Positions 8,483-16,327 are shown, counted from the stretch's first letter. The stretch is DNA of 34,483 bases from Verrucomicrobiales bacterium (GCA_018003315.1 JAGNEJ010000052.1:1-34483); one strand, 5' to 3'. Notes: a model not told the origin generated them from the letters alone. Numbers and translations are program-made.

Positions 8483-9593
8483 ACCCTTCGAAAATGACCG
8501 CACTCATCGTTGGCTCCGGGTTGAGCGGCGCCACCGCAGCCGTATTGCTGAAGGCGGGCGGCTTTCAGGTGGAGATATTCGAAACCAGGCCGCAAATCGC
8601 AGGGAACTGTTTTGACCGGAGAATCGGGGGAACCTTGCAGCACTGTTACGGTCCGCATCTCTTCCACACCAACGATGCGGAGGTCTGGCGGTTTCTCAGT
8701 CGGTTCACGGAGTGGACGGGTTACCGGCACCGGGTGGTGGCTGACACCGCGGCCGGGCGGATTTCCATTCCCTACAACACCAGGACCAGAACCCAGGTCG
8801 GACGGGAGTTGACGGATGAGGAAATCCGGAAGCTGATTTTTGTGGAGTATTCCCAAAAGCAATGGGGTGTGGCGTGGGAAGCGATGCCGGCGGCGATCAT
8901 CGGCCGGGTCCCGGCGAGGCGGCACAACGACGACGACCGGTATTTCACGGACGAATTCCAGGGCCAGCCGAAGGACGGGTTCACGAAAATGTTTGAGCGG
9001 ATGCTGGAGGGCATTCCCGTGCATTTTGGAGTCGGGAAAGACGAATGGCGCAAGCAGGCAGCCAGGGCGGCTCTGGTGATCTACACGGGCAAGATCGATG
9101 AGCATTTTCACTGCTGCCACGGTCGCCTGCCGTATCGCAGTCTGCGGTTCGAGCATTTCTGGAGCCCGCAGCGACTGCCCCATGCGGTGATCAACCAGTG
9201 CAACCGACTGCCATTCACCCGGGTTTACGACCACCGGTATTTCAGCGAGAATGAGGCTCCCTCCCTGCCTGCTGAACCGGCGAGGATGGTCCCGGAAGCT
9301 GCCCTGCTTCCCGAGGGAGCCTTGGCGCTTGGGCAAGCGCCAACCGGGACGCCCGGAACCATCCTCACCCGCGAATACCCGCAGGCCCACGACGGGTCCA
9401 ATGAGCCGTACTACCCGATGCCCTTCGGCGAGGGAATGGCGTTGTATCAGAAATAGAAAAGGCTCGCCGACGCCGAACCTCGGACCGTTTTTGTCGGCCG
9501 TCTGGCCACTTACAGCTATCTGGACATGTGGATGGCGATGAAGCAAGCGATGGTAAAGCTGCGGGGTGTGCTGGGGCAAAGGCAAACGGCGAC
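7856..9593 (+). repeat. Direct duplication of methyltransferase-glf cassette, copy 2
   Basis: This is the second copy of the cassette at 1430-4440, in the same orientation. Similarity starts inside the methyltransferase gene near codon 26 of its product and ends in the last codons of glf, so the duplicated unit does not coincide with gene boundaries. Confidence 0.9.
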
Positions 9594-9663
9594 GCCGAGG
9601 AGTTCCGCAATGTTTTCGCGGGCGGATTCGACGACGGACTTCAGCCGCGATCCGAAGCGGTAG
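8494..9663 (+). pseudogene. glf: UDP-galactopyranose mutase, copy 2, with internal stop codon
   Basis: The frame matches copy 1 through the FAD-binding GSGLSG motif, the RYFTDEFQG block and EPYYPMPFGEG. At 9454-9456 the codon TAC (Tyr) of copy 1 (3028-3030) is TAG here. The reading frame beyond the stop remains open and homologous (KRLADAEPRTVFVGRLATY and the rest of the C-terminal block), then runs past the duplication end near 9593 into unrelated sequence and stops at 9661-9663. A protein ending at 9453 would be 320 residues and would lack the C-terminal block with the conserved arginine, so it is expected to be inactive. The nonsense change could be a sequencing error; if so, this would be the only complete glf here, with a new C-terminus. 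Confidence 0.8.
9322..9343. repeat. Perfect hairpin inside glf copy 2
   Basis: A 9-bp stem TTGGCGCTT / AAGCGCCAA encloses a 4-base loop. It lies in an 84-bp block where the two glf copies do not match although their flanks are nearly identical. Copy 1 has no such hairpin at the matching place. Confidence 0.7.
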
Positions 9664-9708
9664 CTGGACGAGGGATTGCCCCAGTCATCGCCGATCAGGT
9701 CGGCTTTG
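9594..9708 (-). pseudogene. Cysteine desulfurase (NifS/IscS-like) N-terminal scrap
   Basis: On the minus strand, about 38 codons read DDWGNPSSSYRFGSR and then KSVVESARENIAELLG. This closely follows the N-terminal region of class V cysteine desulfurases (the 'FGNPSS-H-FG' block followed by an AR--IA-LLGA helix). No start codon, PLP lysine or catalytic loop is present, and it is cut off exactly where the duplicated glf ends, so it is a fragment trapped at a rearrangement junction. The identification rests on this one block. Confidence 0.55.
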
Positions 9709-10028
9709 ATTCGCCCTGCCGGGCTCACCCTGCGGGCTGCGCTGTGGCGCAGTCTGTCTCGCTCCCGTTCGGCTCATCTGCCGCCAGGGGTGACGGTGGT
9801 GCCGCTGCCGCCCTGTTGCCTGCTTTCTCAAAGGAAAAGAGTGGCAGGCTGTCTCCGCTTCGCTCCGGCTGCCCGGAACTCAATCCTGAGGAGCATGTGG
9901 GCCAGTTGCTGCGCACGGCAACAGCCAACCGGGTCTTTCCCAGCCTGCCGGCAATGGAGCAGGATATCGAAAGTAACCGTCTCACCAAGACATCTATCGT
10001 CGGGCCGGGGTCTGGGTGAGGTTCCGGC
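9664..10028 (+). pseudogene. Degraded transposon region with IS630-type remnant
   Basis: A plus-strand frame around 9867-9980 reads CPELNPEEHVGQ followed by ANRVFPSLPAMEQDIES. This matches the end of IS630/Tc1-type DDE transposases, where a conserved 'PELNP-E--W' segment carries the last catalytic glutamate, but the tryptophan and upstream catalytic residues are missing. The rest of the 365 bp is GC-rich with no assignable gene. Confidence 0.4.
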
Positions 10029-10316
10029 ATGAGGAAGCGAATCCCGAAGGAGTGGCGTCGTCTGGTGGCCGAGTTCGAGCGCGGCTGCGAGAGTCGGCGT
10101 GCGTTCTGTGAGCGACGGGCGCTTGCCCTGAGCACGCTGGACTACTGGAGGCGAAGGAGCCGGGCGGAGGCTGACGGGCGGTTGGTCGAGGTCGATCTTG
10201 ACCCGGGTGGTGCGTTGGCCGGTGGGGTGGTTGCCCCGGTGGTGATCACCTGGCCCAACGGGGTAAGGGTGGAACTTGTGCGGCGACAATATAAACTGAG
10301 CACCGACGACAATTAA
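10029..10316 (+). pseudogene. IS66-type accessory protein TnpA, truncated
   Basis: The 95-residue frame begins MRKRIPKEWRRLVAEFERG and has the helix-turn-helix segment SRRAFCERRALALSTLDYW followed by basic residues. It then has LVEVDL and WPNGVRVEL. This is the layout of the small TnpA (OrfA) protein of IS66-family elements, which normally ends shortly after an 'LPNG-R' strand. Here the last 11 residues derive from a repeated 33-bp motif (10282-10313) also seen at 24253-24284, so the natural C-terminus seems replaced. No TnpB or TnpC follows; murC starts 84 bp downstream. Confidence 0.6.
10282..10313. repeat. 33-bp motif, copy A (possible IS21-like end)
   Basis: The sequence GGCGACAATATAAACTGAGC and the following ACCGACGACA recur, with a few changes, at 24253-24284. 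Read on the minus strand it starts TGTCGTCGGTGCTCAG. A TG start and internal AATTGTCGC-type repeats recall IS21-family termini, but that is only a suggestion. Confidence 0.5.
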
Positions 10317-10400
10317 AACTTAAAAGATGGCGATGGGTGGATGGCTCCGAGTTCCACACTTTGCCTTGCCTCCGCCCGCGAACCGCTGCACTGGGAAAGG

Positions 10401-12710
10401 ATGGCAGACTTTTTTTCCCTGGCAGATGCTTCATCCAGAATCCACCTGATCGGCGTGGCCGGGTCCGGCATGAGCGGGATTGCCGCGCTGCTGCTGGACC
10501 TGGGTTACCGGGTGTCCGGGTCTGACAAAGTGACCACGGTGGAAACGGAACGGCTGCAGGGCAAGGGACTTGAGTTTTTCTGCCCGCATACGGCGGAAAG
10601 CGTGCATGGAGCCGGGATGGTGGTGTTTTCCTCGGCGATCAAGAAAGGCAACGTGGCTTACGATGAAGCGGAACGGCTTGGCATTCCGCTGTTCCGGCGC
10701 GCGGAAGCGCTCGCGGCAATCATGCGGAGAAAGAAGGGCATTGTGATCGCAGGCATGCACGGGAAAACGACGACTTCGAGCATGTGCGCCCATGTGCTGA
10801 GGGCGGGGGAGATGCATCCCAGCCACTACGTTGGGGCGGAAATCCCGCTGCTGGGAACCAATGCTTTCTGGGACAATGAGGGCGACCATTTCGTGGCGGA
10901 AGGCGATGAAAGCGACGGCACCATTGCCCTGTTCCATCCGGAACACGCCATTCTGCTCAACGTCGAGGAGGAGCACCTCGACCACTATCGCAACCTTGAC
11001 GAAATCAAAGACACCTTCCGCAAGCTGCTCCAACAGACCTGCGGACGCATTTACTTTTGCGGAAGCGATGCCGGGGCGGCGGACGTTTGTCATGGGCGCC
11101 GGGGGGCCGTTTCCTATGGCTGGGAGGAAACCAACGATTTCGCGGTCAAGGACCTGGAAATGCTAGGGCAGAGCACGGCATTCACCGTGGTGCGACGCGG
11201 GGAGTCGCTGGGCCGCATGATTCTGAACATTCCCGGACGCCATAATGTGCTCAATGCACTGGCGGTCACGGCGCTGGCTTCGGATCTGGGAGTTTCCTTT
11301 GAACGCATTGCCTGGGCGCTCGAAACGTTCCGCGGGGCCAAGCGGCGCTTCGAGGTCAAACTCCGAACGACGCATTTCACGGTGGTCGATGACTACGGAC
11401 ATCACCCGACGGAAATTGCGGCCACGCTGGCAACGGCTCGAAATTTCGCCGACGGCCAGGGCCGCAAGCGGGTGGTCTGCATTTTTCAGCCGCACCGCTA
11501 CACGCGCACCCAGCTGCTGCGCAAGGAATTTGGCCGTGCCTTCGCTCATGCGGACGCGGTCTTTGTGCTGGATGTGTATGCGGCGAGTGAACCGCCCATC
11601 CCCGGCATCTCTGGGCAGACCGTGGTGGATGAAATCGAGGCGGTGGAGGGCGACCGGGTGAAGGTCCGCTTTCTGCCCGACCGCGAAGTGGCCCACCATG
11701 CCGTCGGCAACTTCCTGCGCGAGGGAGATCTGCTGATCACCCTGGGGGCGGGCAACGTGCATGAAATCGGCACCCGGCTCACGGAAGATCTGCTGTTCAT
11801 GGAGGAAATGTCCACTGCCCTGGCCGATCCGGAAGCCACGGTCCGGCTTTACGAACCCATGAGCCGGCACACCACGCTTCTAATCGGCGGGCCTGCCCAA
11901 TACTGGTTGGAACCGCGCAGCATCGAGGCGTTCAGCCGCATCATCAAACGATGCCGTGAGGATGGCATTCCCATCCGGGTGGTCGGGCGCGGCTCCAATC
12001 TGCTGGTGCGCGACGGCGGCATTCGCGGTGCGGTCATCCACCCCAGCGGCGGAGAATTTGATGAAATCCGGCGGGAAGGAGACACCCTGACGTGCGGGGT
12101 GGGCGTGCGCTTCAAAAAGCTGGCCTGGGCCGCACGCTCCGCAAACCTGGGAGGGTTTGAATGGATGGAGGGCATTCCCGGCAATGTGGGGGGATGCCTG
12201 CGCATGAATGCCGGAGCGATGGGGGCCGAAACCTTTGACCGGATTGTCAGTGTTCGCTGTCTCGACGCCTCCGGCGAACTCTTTGAAAAAACCCGCAAAC
12301 AGATTGCCGCCTCGTATCGCAACGTGCCGGAATTTGCCACGAACTACACGGTGTCCGCCACCTTCCGCGGCATCTCCGGCGTACCTCATGCGGAAATCGA
12401 CCGCAGGATTGAGGAATCCAAGGCGAAGCGGCGCACCAGCCAGCCCATTGCCGCCAGCGCCGGGTGCATTTTCAAAAATCCTCCGGAAATACCCGCGGGA
12501 AAACTCGTGGAGGAACTCGGCTTCAAGGAATGCCGCAGCGGTGCCGCTCAGGTGTCGCCGGTGCATGGAAACTTCATCGTCAATGGCGGCGGGGCGACGG
12601 CGCGGGAAGTGCTGGATCTCATCGACCAGATCAAGAAAGCTGCGAGGGAGCAGCGGGGAATCGCCATGGAAACCGAAGTGCAGATCATTGGTCAGGACGC
12701 GGCGGTGTGA
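10401..12710 (+). CDS. murC-murB: MurC-MurB fusion: UDP-MurNAc--L-alanine ligase / UDP-MurNAc dehydrogenase
   Basis: The 769-residue protein joins two cytoplasmic steps of peptidoglycan precursor synthesis: MurB reduces UDP-GlcNAc-enolpyruvate to UDP-MurNAc, and MurC adds L-alanine. Residues 1 to about 460 are MurC, with the N-terminal IHLIGVAGSGMSG nucleotide-binding motif, the ATP loop GMHGKTTT (about 118-125), and DDYGHHPTEI. From about 475 on is MurB, with FAD-binding GRGSNLLVRDGG, GIPGNVGG and NAGAMG, and the C-terminal SAGCIFKNP block. The position usually held by the catalytic serine in that block is cysteine here. The ATG at 10401 fits the family's N-terminus; an in-frame ATG at 10341 would add 20 atypical residues. 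Such fusions occur in Verrucomicrobiota. The 3' end overlaps the convergent gene at 12685-12993 by 26 bp. Confidence 0.95.
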   Translation: MADFFSLADASSRIHLIGVAGSGMSGIAALLLDLGYRVSGSDKVTTVETERLQGKGLEFFCPHTAESVHGAGMVVFSSAIKKGNVAYDEAERLGIPLFRRAEALAAIMRRKKGIVIAGMHGKTTTSSMCAHVLRAGEMHPSHYVGAEIPLLGTNAFWDNEGDHFVAEGDESDGTIALFHPEHAILLNVEEEHLDHYRNLDEIKDTFRKLLQQTCGRIYFCGSDAGAADVCHGRRGAVSYGWEETNDFAVKDLEMLGQSTAFTVVRRGESLGRMILNIPGRHNVLNALAVTALASDLGVSFERIAWALETFRGAKRRFEVKLRTTHFTVVDDYGHHPTEIAATLATARNFADGQGRKRVVCIFQPHRYTRTQLLRKEFGRAFAHADAVFVLDVYAASEPPIPGISGQTVVDEIEAVEGDRVKVRFLPDREVAHHAVGNFLREGDLLITLGAGNVHEIGTRLTEDLLFMEEMSTALADPEATVRLYEPMSRHTTLLIGGPAQYWLEPRSIEAFSRIIKRCREDGIPIRVVGRGSNLLVRDGGIRGAVIHPSGGEFDEIRREGDTLTCGVGVRFKKLAWAARSANLGGFEWMEGIPGNVGGCLRMNAGAMGAETFDRIVSVRCLDASGELFEKTRKQIAASYRNVPEFATNYTVSATFRGISGVPHAEIDRRIEESKAKRRTSQPIAASAGCIFKNPPEIPAGKLVEELGFKECRSGAAQVSPVHGNFIVNGGGATAREVLDLIDQIKKAAREQRGIAMETEVQIIGQDAAV

Positions 12711-12993
12711 CCTCGCCGGCGCAGACACACGAGGTGATTTCCAGGCTGCTGAACGGCACCCTGCCGATGCGCAGGCACAGCGGCAGTCGGCGGTCAATCC
12801 GCGTCGGTGGAACTGCCACTTCCAGGCGTCCGCAAAGGCTGCCGTCCGTAGATGTCAGGGTGATCCTGACATTTTCTCCAATGGCGAATCCCCATTCACG
12901 GCGGATCGCTTCCCGCAGGCGTTGCTGTTCGTCCACCCAGGATGCATGACCGGCTTCGTCCGAACCATCAAAGCGGAATTCCATCTGTTCCAT
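12685..12993 (-). CDS. Small hypothetical protein of the bactofilin operon, 102 aa
   Basis: The product begins MEQMEFRFDGSDEAG; an ATG three codons in is also possible. It has an amphipathic helix (DEQQRLREAIRREWG) followed by short strands (NVRITLTSTDGSLCGRLEV, RIGRVPFSSLEI). I do not recognise a family. The segment after the helix could be a small beta fold with a binding role. It lies 30 bp downstream of the zinc-ribbon bactofilin gene on the same strand, so probably forms an operon with it. Its last 26 bp overlap the convergent murC-murB. Good codon structure and length support it being real. Confidence 0.6.
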   Translation of the reverse strand: MEQMEFRFDGSDEAGHASWVDEQQRLREAIRREWGFAIGENVRITLTSTDGSLCGRLEVAVPPTRIDRRLPLCLRIGRVPFSSLEITSCVCAGEVTPPRPDQ

Positions 12994-13023
12994 GCACGTA
13001 GTTCGATAGGGGGCGCCGTCGGA

Positions 13024-14004
13024 TTACGGAGCAAGGAGCGGGGGAAGCCACAGGGTGAAGGGTCCTGGCAGAGTGACGCCTCCAGCCTCTTCGCCGGAAT
13101 CTGTGGGGTGCGGCATCCGGGCGCGCCAGGGGGCGAGCGGACGCGGAAGCACCCTGACAGAACCCACAAGGCTGCCGCCCGCCTCCAGCCGCAATGATTT
13201 TGCCTCCACGGAACCGGTGAGGCCGCCGCGCTTGCCGATGACAAGCAGCGCGGCAACATGGAAGTTCCCCGCAACCTCTCCCAGGATTTCCGCGCTGTCG
13301 CAGGTGACGGGTTGGAGAAACTGCACCGCCACTTTTTTTTCGACCATCAGGCGACTGCAACGCACTTCGCCAAGCACCTTGCCGCTGCCATGGAAGGTCA
13401 CTTCGCCAGAAGCGGAAATGCTGCCTGCGATGGTCCCGTGGACGGTCAGGTTTCCGCAGGTGATGCTGGTTCCCAGCAGGGCACCTTTTTTTTCCACCAC
13501 CACATCCCCCCGGGTCCGAATGCGCTGGGTGGTCCGCTCCTTGATGGTGATGTTCCTCAAATCAATGTAACAGCCGCAGTTGGGACAAAGGCTGGAACTC
13601 GACAACCGCGCAACTTTGTGGACGTGCTGGCAGTCAAAACAGTTGACCACACGCTGCGCCAGTTTCTCAGACGATGTTTTGGCAGATGCCGGAGTGGACT
13701 GGGCCATCAATTCCTCCGCACCCTCGCCAAAGCCCGCAATTTGCAGCGGAAGACTGGGGGGACGCTGGGCCGGGGGATTCGGACGCTTGCTCCGATCCTT
13801 GAAACGCGACCGAAGCCCTGTCCCGGCGGGTGCAGCCTGCTGCGCAATTCGAAAATAGCCCCCGCATTTTCGACAGCAAGTGGAAAACCCGCTCGCCGGT
13901 TCCATCTGGCGGGAACCGCAATGCGGACAGGTGACCTCGATTTTCTGGCTCAGGGCGGGGGGGCGTTCATGAATGGTTGGCAAAACAAGTACGGCCCGGA
14001 ACAT
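13024..14004 (-). CDS. Bactofilin-family protein with N-terminal zinc ribbons
   Basis: The 326-residue product has two pairs of zinc-binding cysteine knuckles: CPHCG with CCRKCGG in the first 50 residues, and CFDCQH with CPNCGCY near residues 120-145. Between them is a Pro/Arg/Ser-rich linker. The C-terminal half (about 165-285) shows the repetitive short beta strands of a bactofilin/DUF583 helix (GDVVVEKKGALLG, GNLTVHGTIAGSISASGEV, AEILGEVAGNF). Bactofilins polymerise into cytoskeletal filaments in the cytoplasm; the ribbons may recruit partners or nucleic acid. The annotated ATG at 14004 lies inside a hairpin that may terminate the upstream gene; an in-frame TTG at 13983 just after it is an alternative start. 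The gene lies between the classical bactofilin and a small unknown. Confidence 0.8.
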   Translation of the reverse strand: MFRAVLVLPTIHERPPALSQKIEVTCPHCGSRQMEPASGFSTCCRKCGGYFRIAQQAAPAGTGLRSRFKDRSKRPNPPAQRPPSLPLQIAGFGEGAEELMAQSTPASAKTSSEKLAQRVVNCFDCQHVHKVARLSSSSLCPNCGCYIDLRNITIKERTTQRIRTRGDVVVEKKGALLGTSITCGNLTVHGTIAGSISASGEVTFHGSGKVLGEVRCSRLMVEKKVAVQFLQPVTCDSAEILGEVAGNFHVAALLVIGKRGGLTGSVEAKSLRLEAGGSLVGSVRVLPRPLAPWRARMPHPTDSGEEAGGVTLPGPFTLWLPPLLAP

Positions 14005-14014
14005 GGCCGGGCCG
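13992..14014 (-). terminator. Hairpin between the two bactofilin genes
   Basis: An 8-bp perfect stem CGGCCCGG / CCGGGCCG with a 7-base loop, followed on the minus strand by GTACTTGTTTTG. It could end or attenuate transcription from the upstream bactofilin. It overlaps the first ATG of the downstream gene. Confidence 0.45.
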
Positions 14015-14063
14015 CACTGAAAACGAAACGTGGTGCAGGGCGGAAGAACTCCGGCTGCCTGGC

Positions 14064-14582
14064 TTACTCCGAATACTTGGAGGAAGCTGACTGGGATGAG
14101 GTCCGCTTCGAACCCACGGTGCTCTTGCCCATGAAGGTGGCGCCCTCTTCAATGGCCAGCGTGCCGGCGGAAACGTCGCCCTCAAGCACGGCGTTGGATT
14201 TGAGTTCGCAGCGTTCGCTGACAGTGATGTTTCCCTGCACCCGGCCGAAGAGCACCACGGAGCGCGTCCGGATTTCGCCGACCACCAGGGCATTTTCGCC
14301 CACGGTGAGGCTGCCATCCGAGGAGACTTCACCTTCGATCTTGCCATCAATGATGAGATCGTTGGAAAACTTGAGGCTGCCTTTGATTTCGACGTCGCTG
14401 CTCAGGATGTTTTTATTTGGGCTCATTAGGGAAGATTTGGTGGAGGATGCGGCGGTGCGCTGCGGTTGAGTCTGATGATAGTAGTCAATTGACGGATTGG
14501 AATAAGCGGGTTCGGGCGCGGCGGCGCTGGGCGCTGGTTCCGCGGCGGGCTGGGTTTTCTGACCGATGATTTGCTTGAGCAC
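14064..14582 (-). CDS. Bactofilin (polymer-forming cytoskeletal protein)
   Basis: The conserved core reads NILSSDVEIKGSLKFSN, IDGKIEGEVSSDGSLTV, RSVVLFGRVQGNI, LEGDVSAGTLAIEEGATFMG: the alternating Gly-rich short strands of the bactofilin beta-helix. Bactofilins form stable filaments that scaffold cell-shape and envelope enzymes. I propose a GTG at 14582 (172 aa), giving LKQIIGQKT and an Ala/Pro-rich disordered N-terminus usual in the family; the first ATG in frame (14834) would overlap the divergent protease gene, and an internal ATG at the start of SPNKNILSS is also possible. The neighbouring cell-wall gene murC-murB and the second bactofilin suggest a cell-shape locus. Confidence 0.88.
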   Translation of the reverse strand: MLKQIIGQKTQPAAEPAPSAAAPEPAYSNPSIDYYHQTQPQRTAASSTKSSLMSPNKNILSSDVEIKGSLKFSNDLIIDGKIEGEVSSDGSLTVGENALVVGEIRTRSVVLFGRVQGNITVSERCELKSNAVLEGDVSAGTLAIEEGATFMGKSTVGSKRTSSQSASSKYSE

Positions 14583-14832
14583 GGCTGTGGAGGAATGGTG
14601 ACAAAGTTGAACAAAAATGCCCCGGTGCCCGACCGAACCTCCGGGACTCCTCCATGAATGCACTCCATGGAACCAGTCCGGCAGCGCTGCCGAAACGCCG
14701 AAACGCAGCGGCAGAGTAGGGAGATTCCCGATGGGAAGCAATCGGAATTTTCCCCATTTTTCCAAAGGTTTTCCGGGGAATTTGAATTTGATTGTCTGGA
14801 ATCCCCGATCGGAGAGTATCCGCCTCCAGCGC

Positions 14833-15588
14833 ATGACCTCCTACTCCAATTCCTTCCGCCTTGGCCGCATGTTCGGCATCGATGTGTTCATTGATGCGAC
14901 GATTTTGCTCCCGGTGGCGCTGGTTGCCTTCTCCGGTGCAGAACAAGGCACTGACGGAATCATCATCGGCATCACGTTCGCAACCATCATTTTTCTTTCG
15001 GTGCTCCTGCATGAATTCGGTCACGCTCTGGCCGCGCGGCGTTGCGGCATCGGCACGGAACGAATCACTTTGGGAATGCTCGGCGGCGTGGCGCAACTGG
15101 GAGGGAGAATCGCGCAGCCTGGAAGGCCCGTGCGCGACCGTCTTTCGGTCGGCGAAGATCTGTTCATCACCGCGGCAGGGCCGGCGGTGAACCTGGTCAT
15201 TTGGGGACTGGGACTAACCGCGTTGTCCAGCCTGGATGCGCTGGATTCGGCAGGGCGCTTTTGGATTCGGGCGACCGCTCAGATGAATCTCCAACTGCTG
15301 TGGTTCAACCTGATTCCGGCCTTTCCGATGGACGGAGGGCGCATTCTCAACGCGCTGCTCCAGTTGAAATTTCCGCTGTTGTCCGCCTTTCGCATCACCA
15401 ATCAGGTCGCCCGCGTTGCCGCCGCCGGGATGGCCGTGTGGGCGGTGTTCATTTACATGGAGTCCAACCATGTGCCGTTCATGCTGCTGTTCATTGCCTG
15501 GATGGTCTTTTCCAATGCCAACCAAACCCTGAGATACTTGCGCGCCGCAGAGATGCAGGTCGGCCAGGGCCGCACGGATGGCAGGTGA
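14833..15588 (+). CDS. Site-2 protease family (M50) membrane metalloprotease
   Basis: The 251-residue protein has the zinc motif HEFGH (residues 60-64) in a hydrophobic segment and the third ligand in MDGGR (about 166-170), both set in membrane helices. This is the hallmark of intramembrane S2P/RseP-type proteases, which cleave membrane-bound regulators such as anti-sigma factors. No PDZ or CBS domain is seen, so it is a short form. The ATG at 14833 follows a bactofilin-divergent region and matches the family's start (SNSFRLGRMFGIDVFIDAT). It is followed after 112 bp by an ECF sigma factor gene on the same strand, though no anti-sigma gene is visible. Confidence 0.88.
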   Translation: MTSYSNSFRLGRMFGIDVFIDATILLPVALVAFSGAEQGTDGIIIGITFATIIFLSVLLHEFGHALAARRCGIGTERITLGMLGGVAQLGGRIAQPGRPVRDRLSVGEDLFITAAGPAVNLVIWGLGLTALSSLDALDSAGRFWIRATAQMNLQLLWFNLIPAFPMDGGRILNALLQLKFPLLSAFRITNQVARVAAAGMAVWAVFIYMESNHVPFMLLFIAWMVFSNANQTLRYLRAAEMQVGQGRTDGR

Positions 15589-15700
15589 GCACCGATGACC
15601 TCCGGCGGTTGCGGATTTTTTCGCGAACAACTTTTCCTGCATCTCCGGGTTTGAACTGCTTGAGAGCCGCCGACACTGGTGGCAGGTTCCACCCACCCGC

Positions 15701-16327
15701 ATGCCCGCCAGCCCTCCCACTGACTCCCCTGCCGACGCGGAAGCTGCAAACGTCGCGGACGCCGTGAACCAGCGGAGCCTGTCGCTGATGAGTCGTGTGA
15801 AAACCGGCGATGAAACGGCCTTTGCAGAGCTGGTCACGCTGCACCAGCAGGCGGCGGTGGGTGCGGCCTTCCGAATGCTGGGCAGCCTGGAGGATGCTCA
15901 CGATGTGGCTCAGCAGGTCTTTGTGAGAATCTGGCGCAGCGCTCCGCGTTACGAACCAACGGCGAAATTTACGACCTGGATGTTCACCATTCTGCGCAAT
16001 CTGGTCTTCAACGAACAGCGCCGCCGCAGTCGCCAGCACCTGCAAAGCATCGAGGCCCAGGGGGAAGCATTCGGCCACGAGGTGGAGGATGCCACCACGC
16101 CGCAGCCGGACGCCGGAGTGTCCCAAAGGGAGTTGGAGGAAGCGGTGGATCGGGCAATCCAAACGCTGCCCGAAAATCAGCGTCTGGCCGTGAGCTTGCG
16201 GCGTGGGGAAGATCTGCCGTATGAGCAAATCGCGGAAATCATGGAGATCAGCCTCTCCGCGGTGAAGAGCCTGCTTTTCCGGGCCAGGAACGAACTGAAG
16301 GAAAAGCTCAAAAATTTCCTGGATTGA
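15701..16327 (+). CDS. ECF-type RNA polymerase sigma factor
   Basis: The 208-residue protein has a sigma-70 region 2 (from FAELVTLHQQ through DAHDVAQQVFVRIW to KFTTWMFTILRNL) and a region 4 helix-turn-helix (LPYEQIAEIMEISLSAVKSLLFRAR). It lacks regions 1 and 3, as is usual for the extracytoplasmic-function group. A disordered Ala/Pro-rich stretch of about 25 residues precedes region 2. No anti-sigma factor is adjacent, so how it is controlled is unclear; the neighbouring site-2 protease is a possible link. The hairpin at 16385-16416 follows it. Confidence 0.92.
   Translation: MPASPPTDSPADAEAANVADAVNQRSLSLMSRVKTGDETAFAELVTLHQQAAVGAAFRMLGSLEDAHDVAQQVFVRIWRSAPRYEPTAKFTTWMFTILRNLVFNEQRRRSRQHLQSIEAQGEAFGHEVEDATTPQPDAGVSQRELEEAVDRAIQTLPENQRLAVSLRRGEDLPYEQIAEIMEISLSAVKSLLFRARNELKEKLKNFLD

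Noticed and set aside
8392-9585. 397-codon open frame on the minus strand
   Set aside because: It is antisense to glf copy 2. A similar shadow exists over copy 1 at 1987-2964, since the two copies match.
13258-14469. 403-codon open frame on the plus strand
   Set aside because: It covers both bactofilin genes on the opposite strand; the bactofilin repeats on the minus strand are unmistakable.
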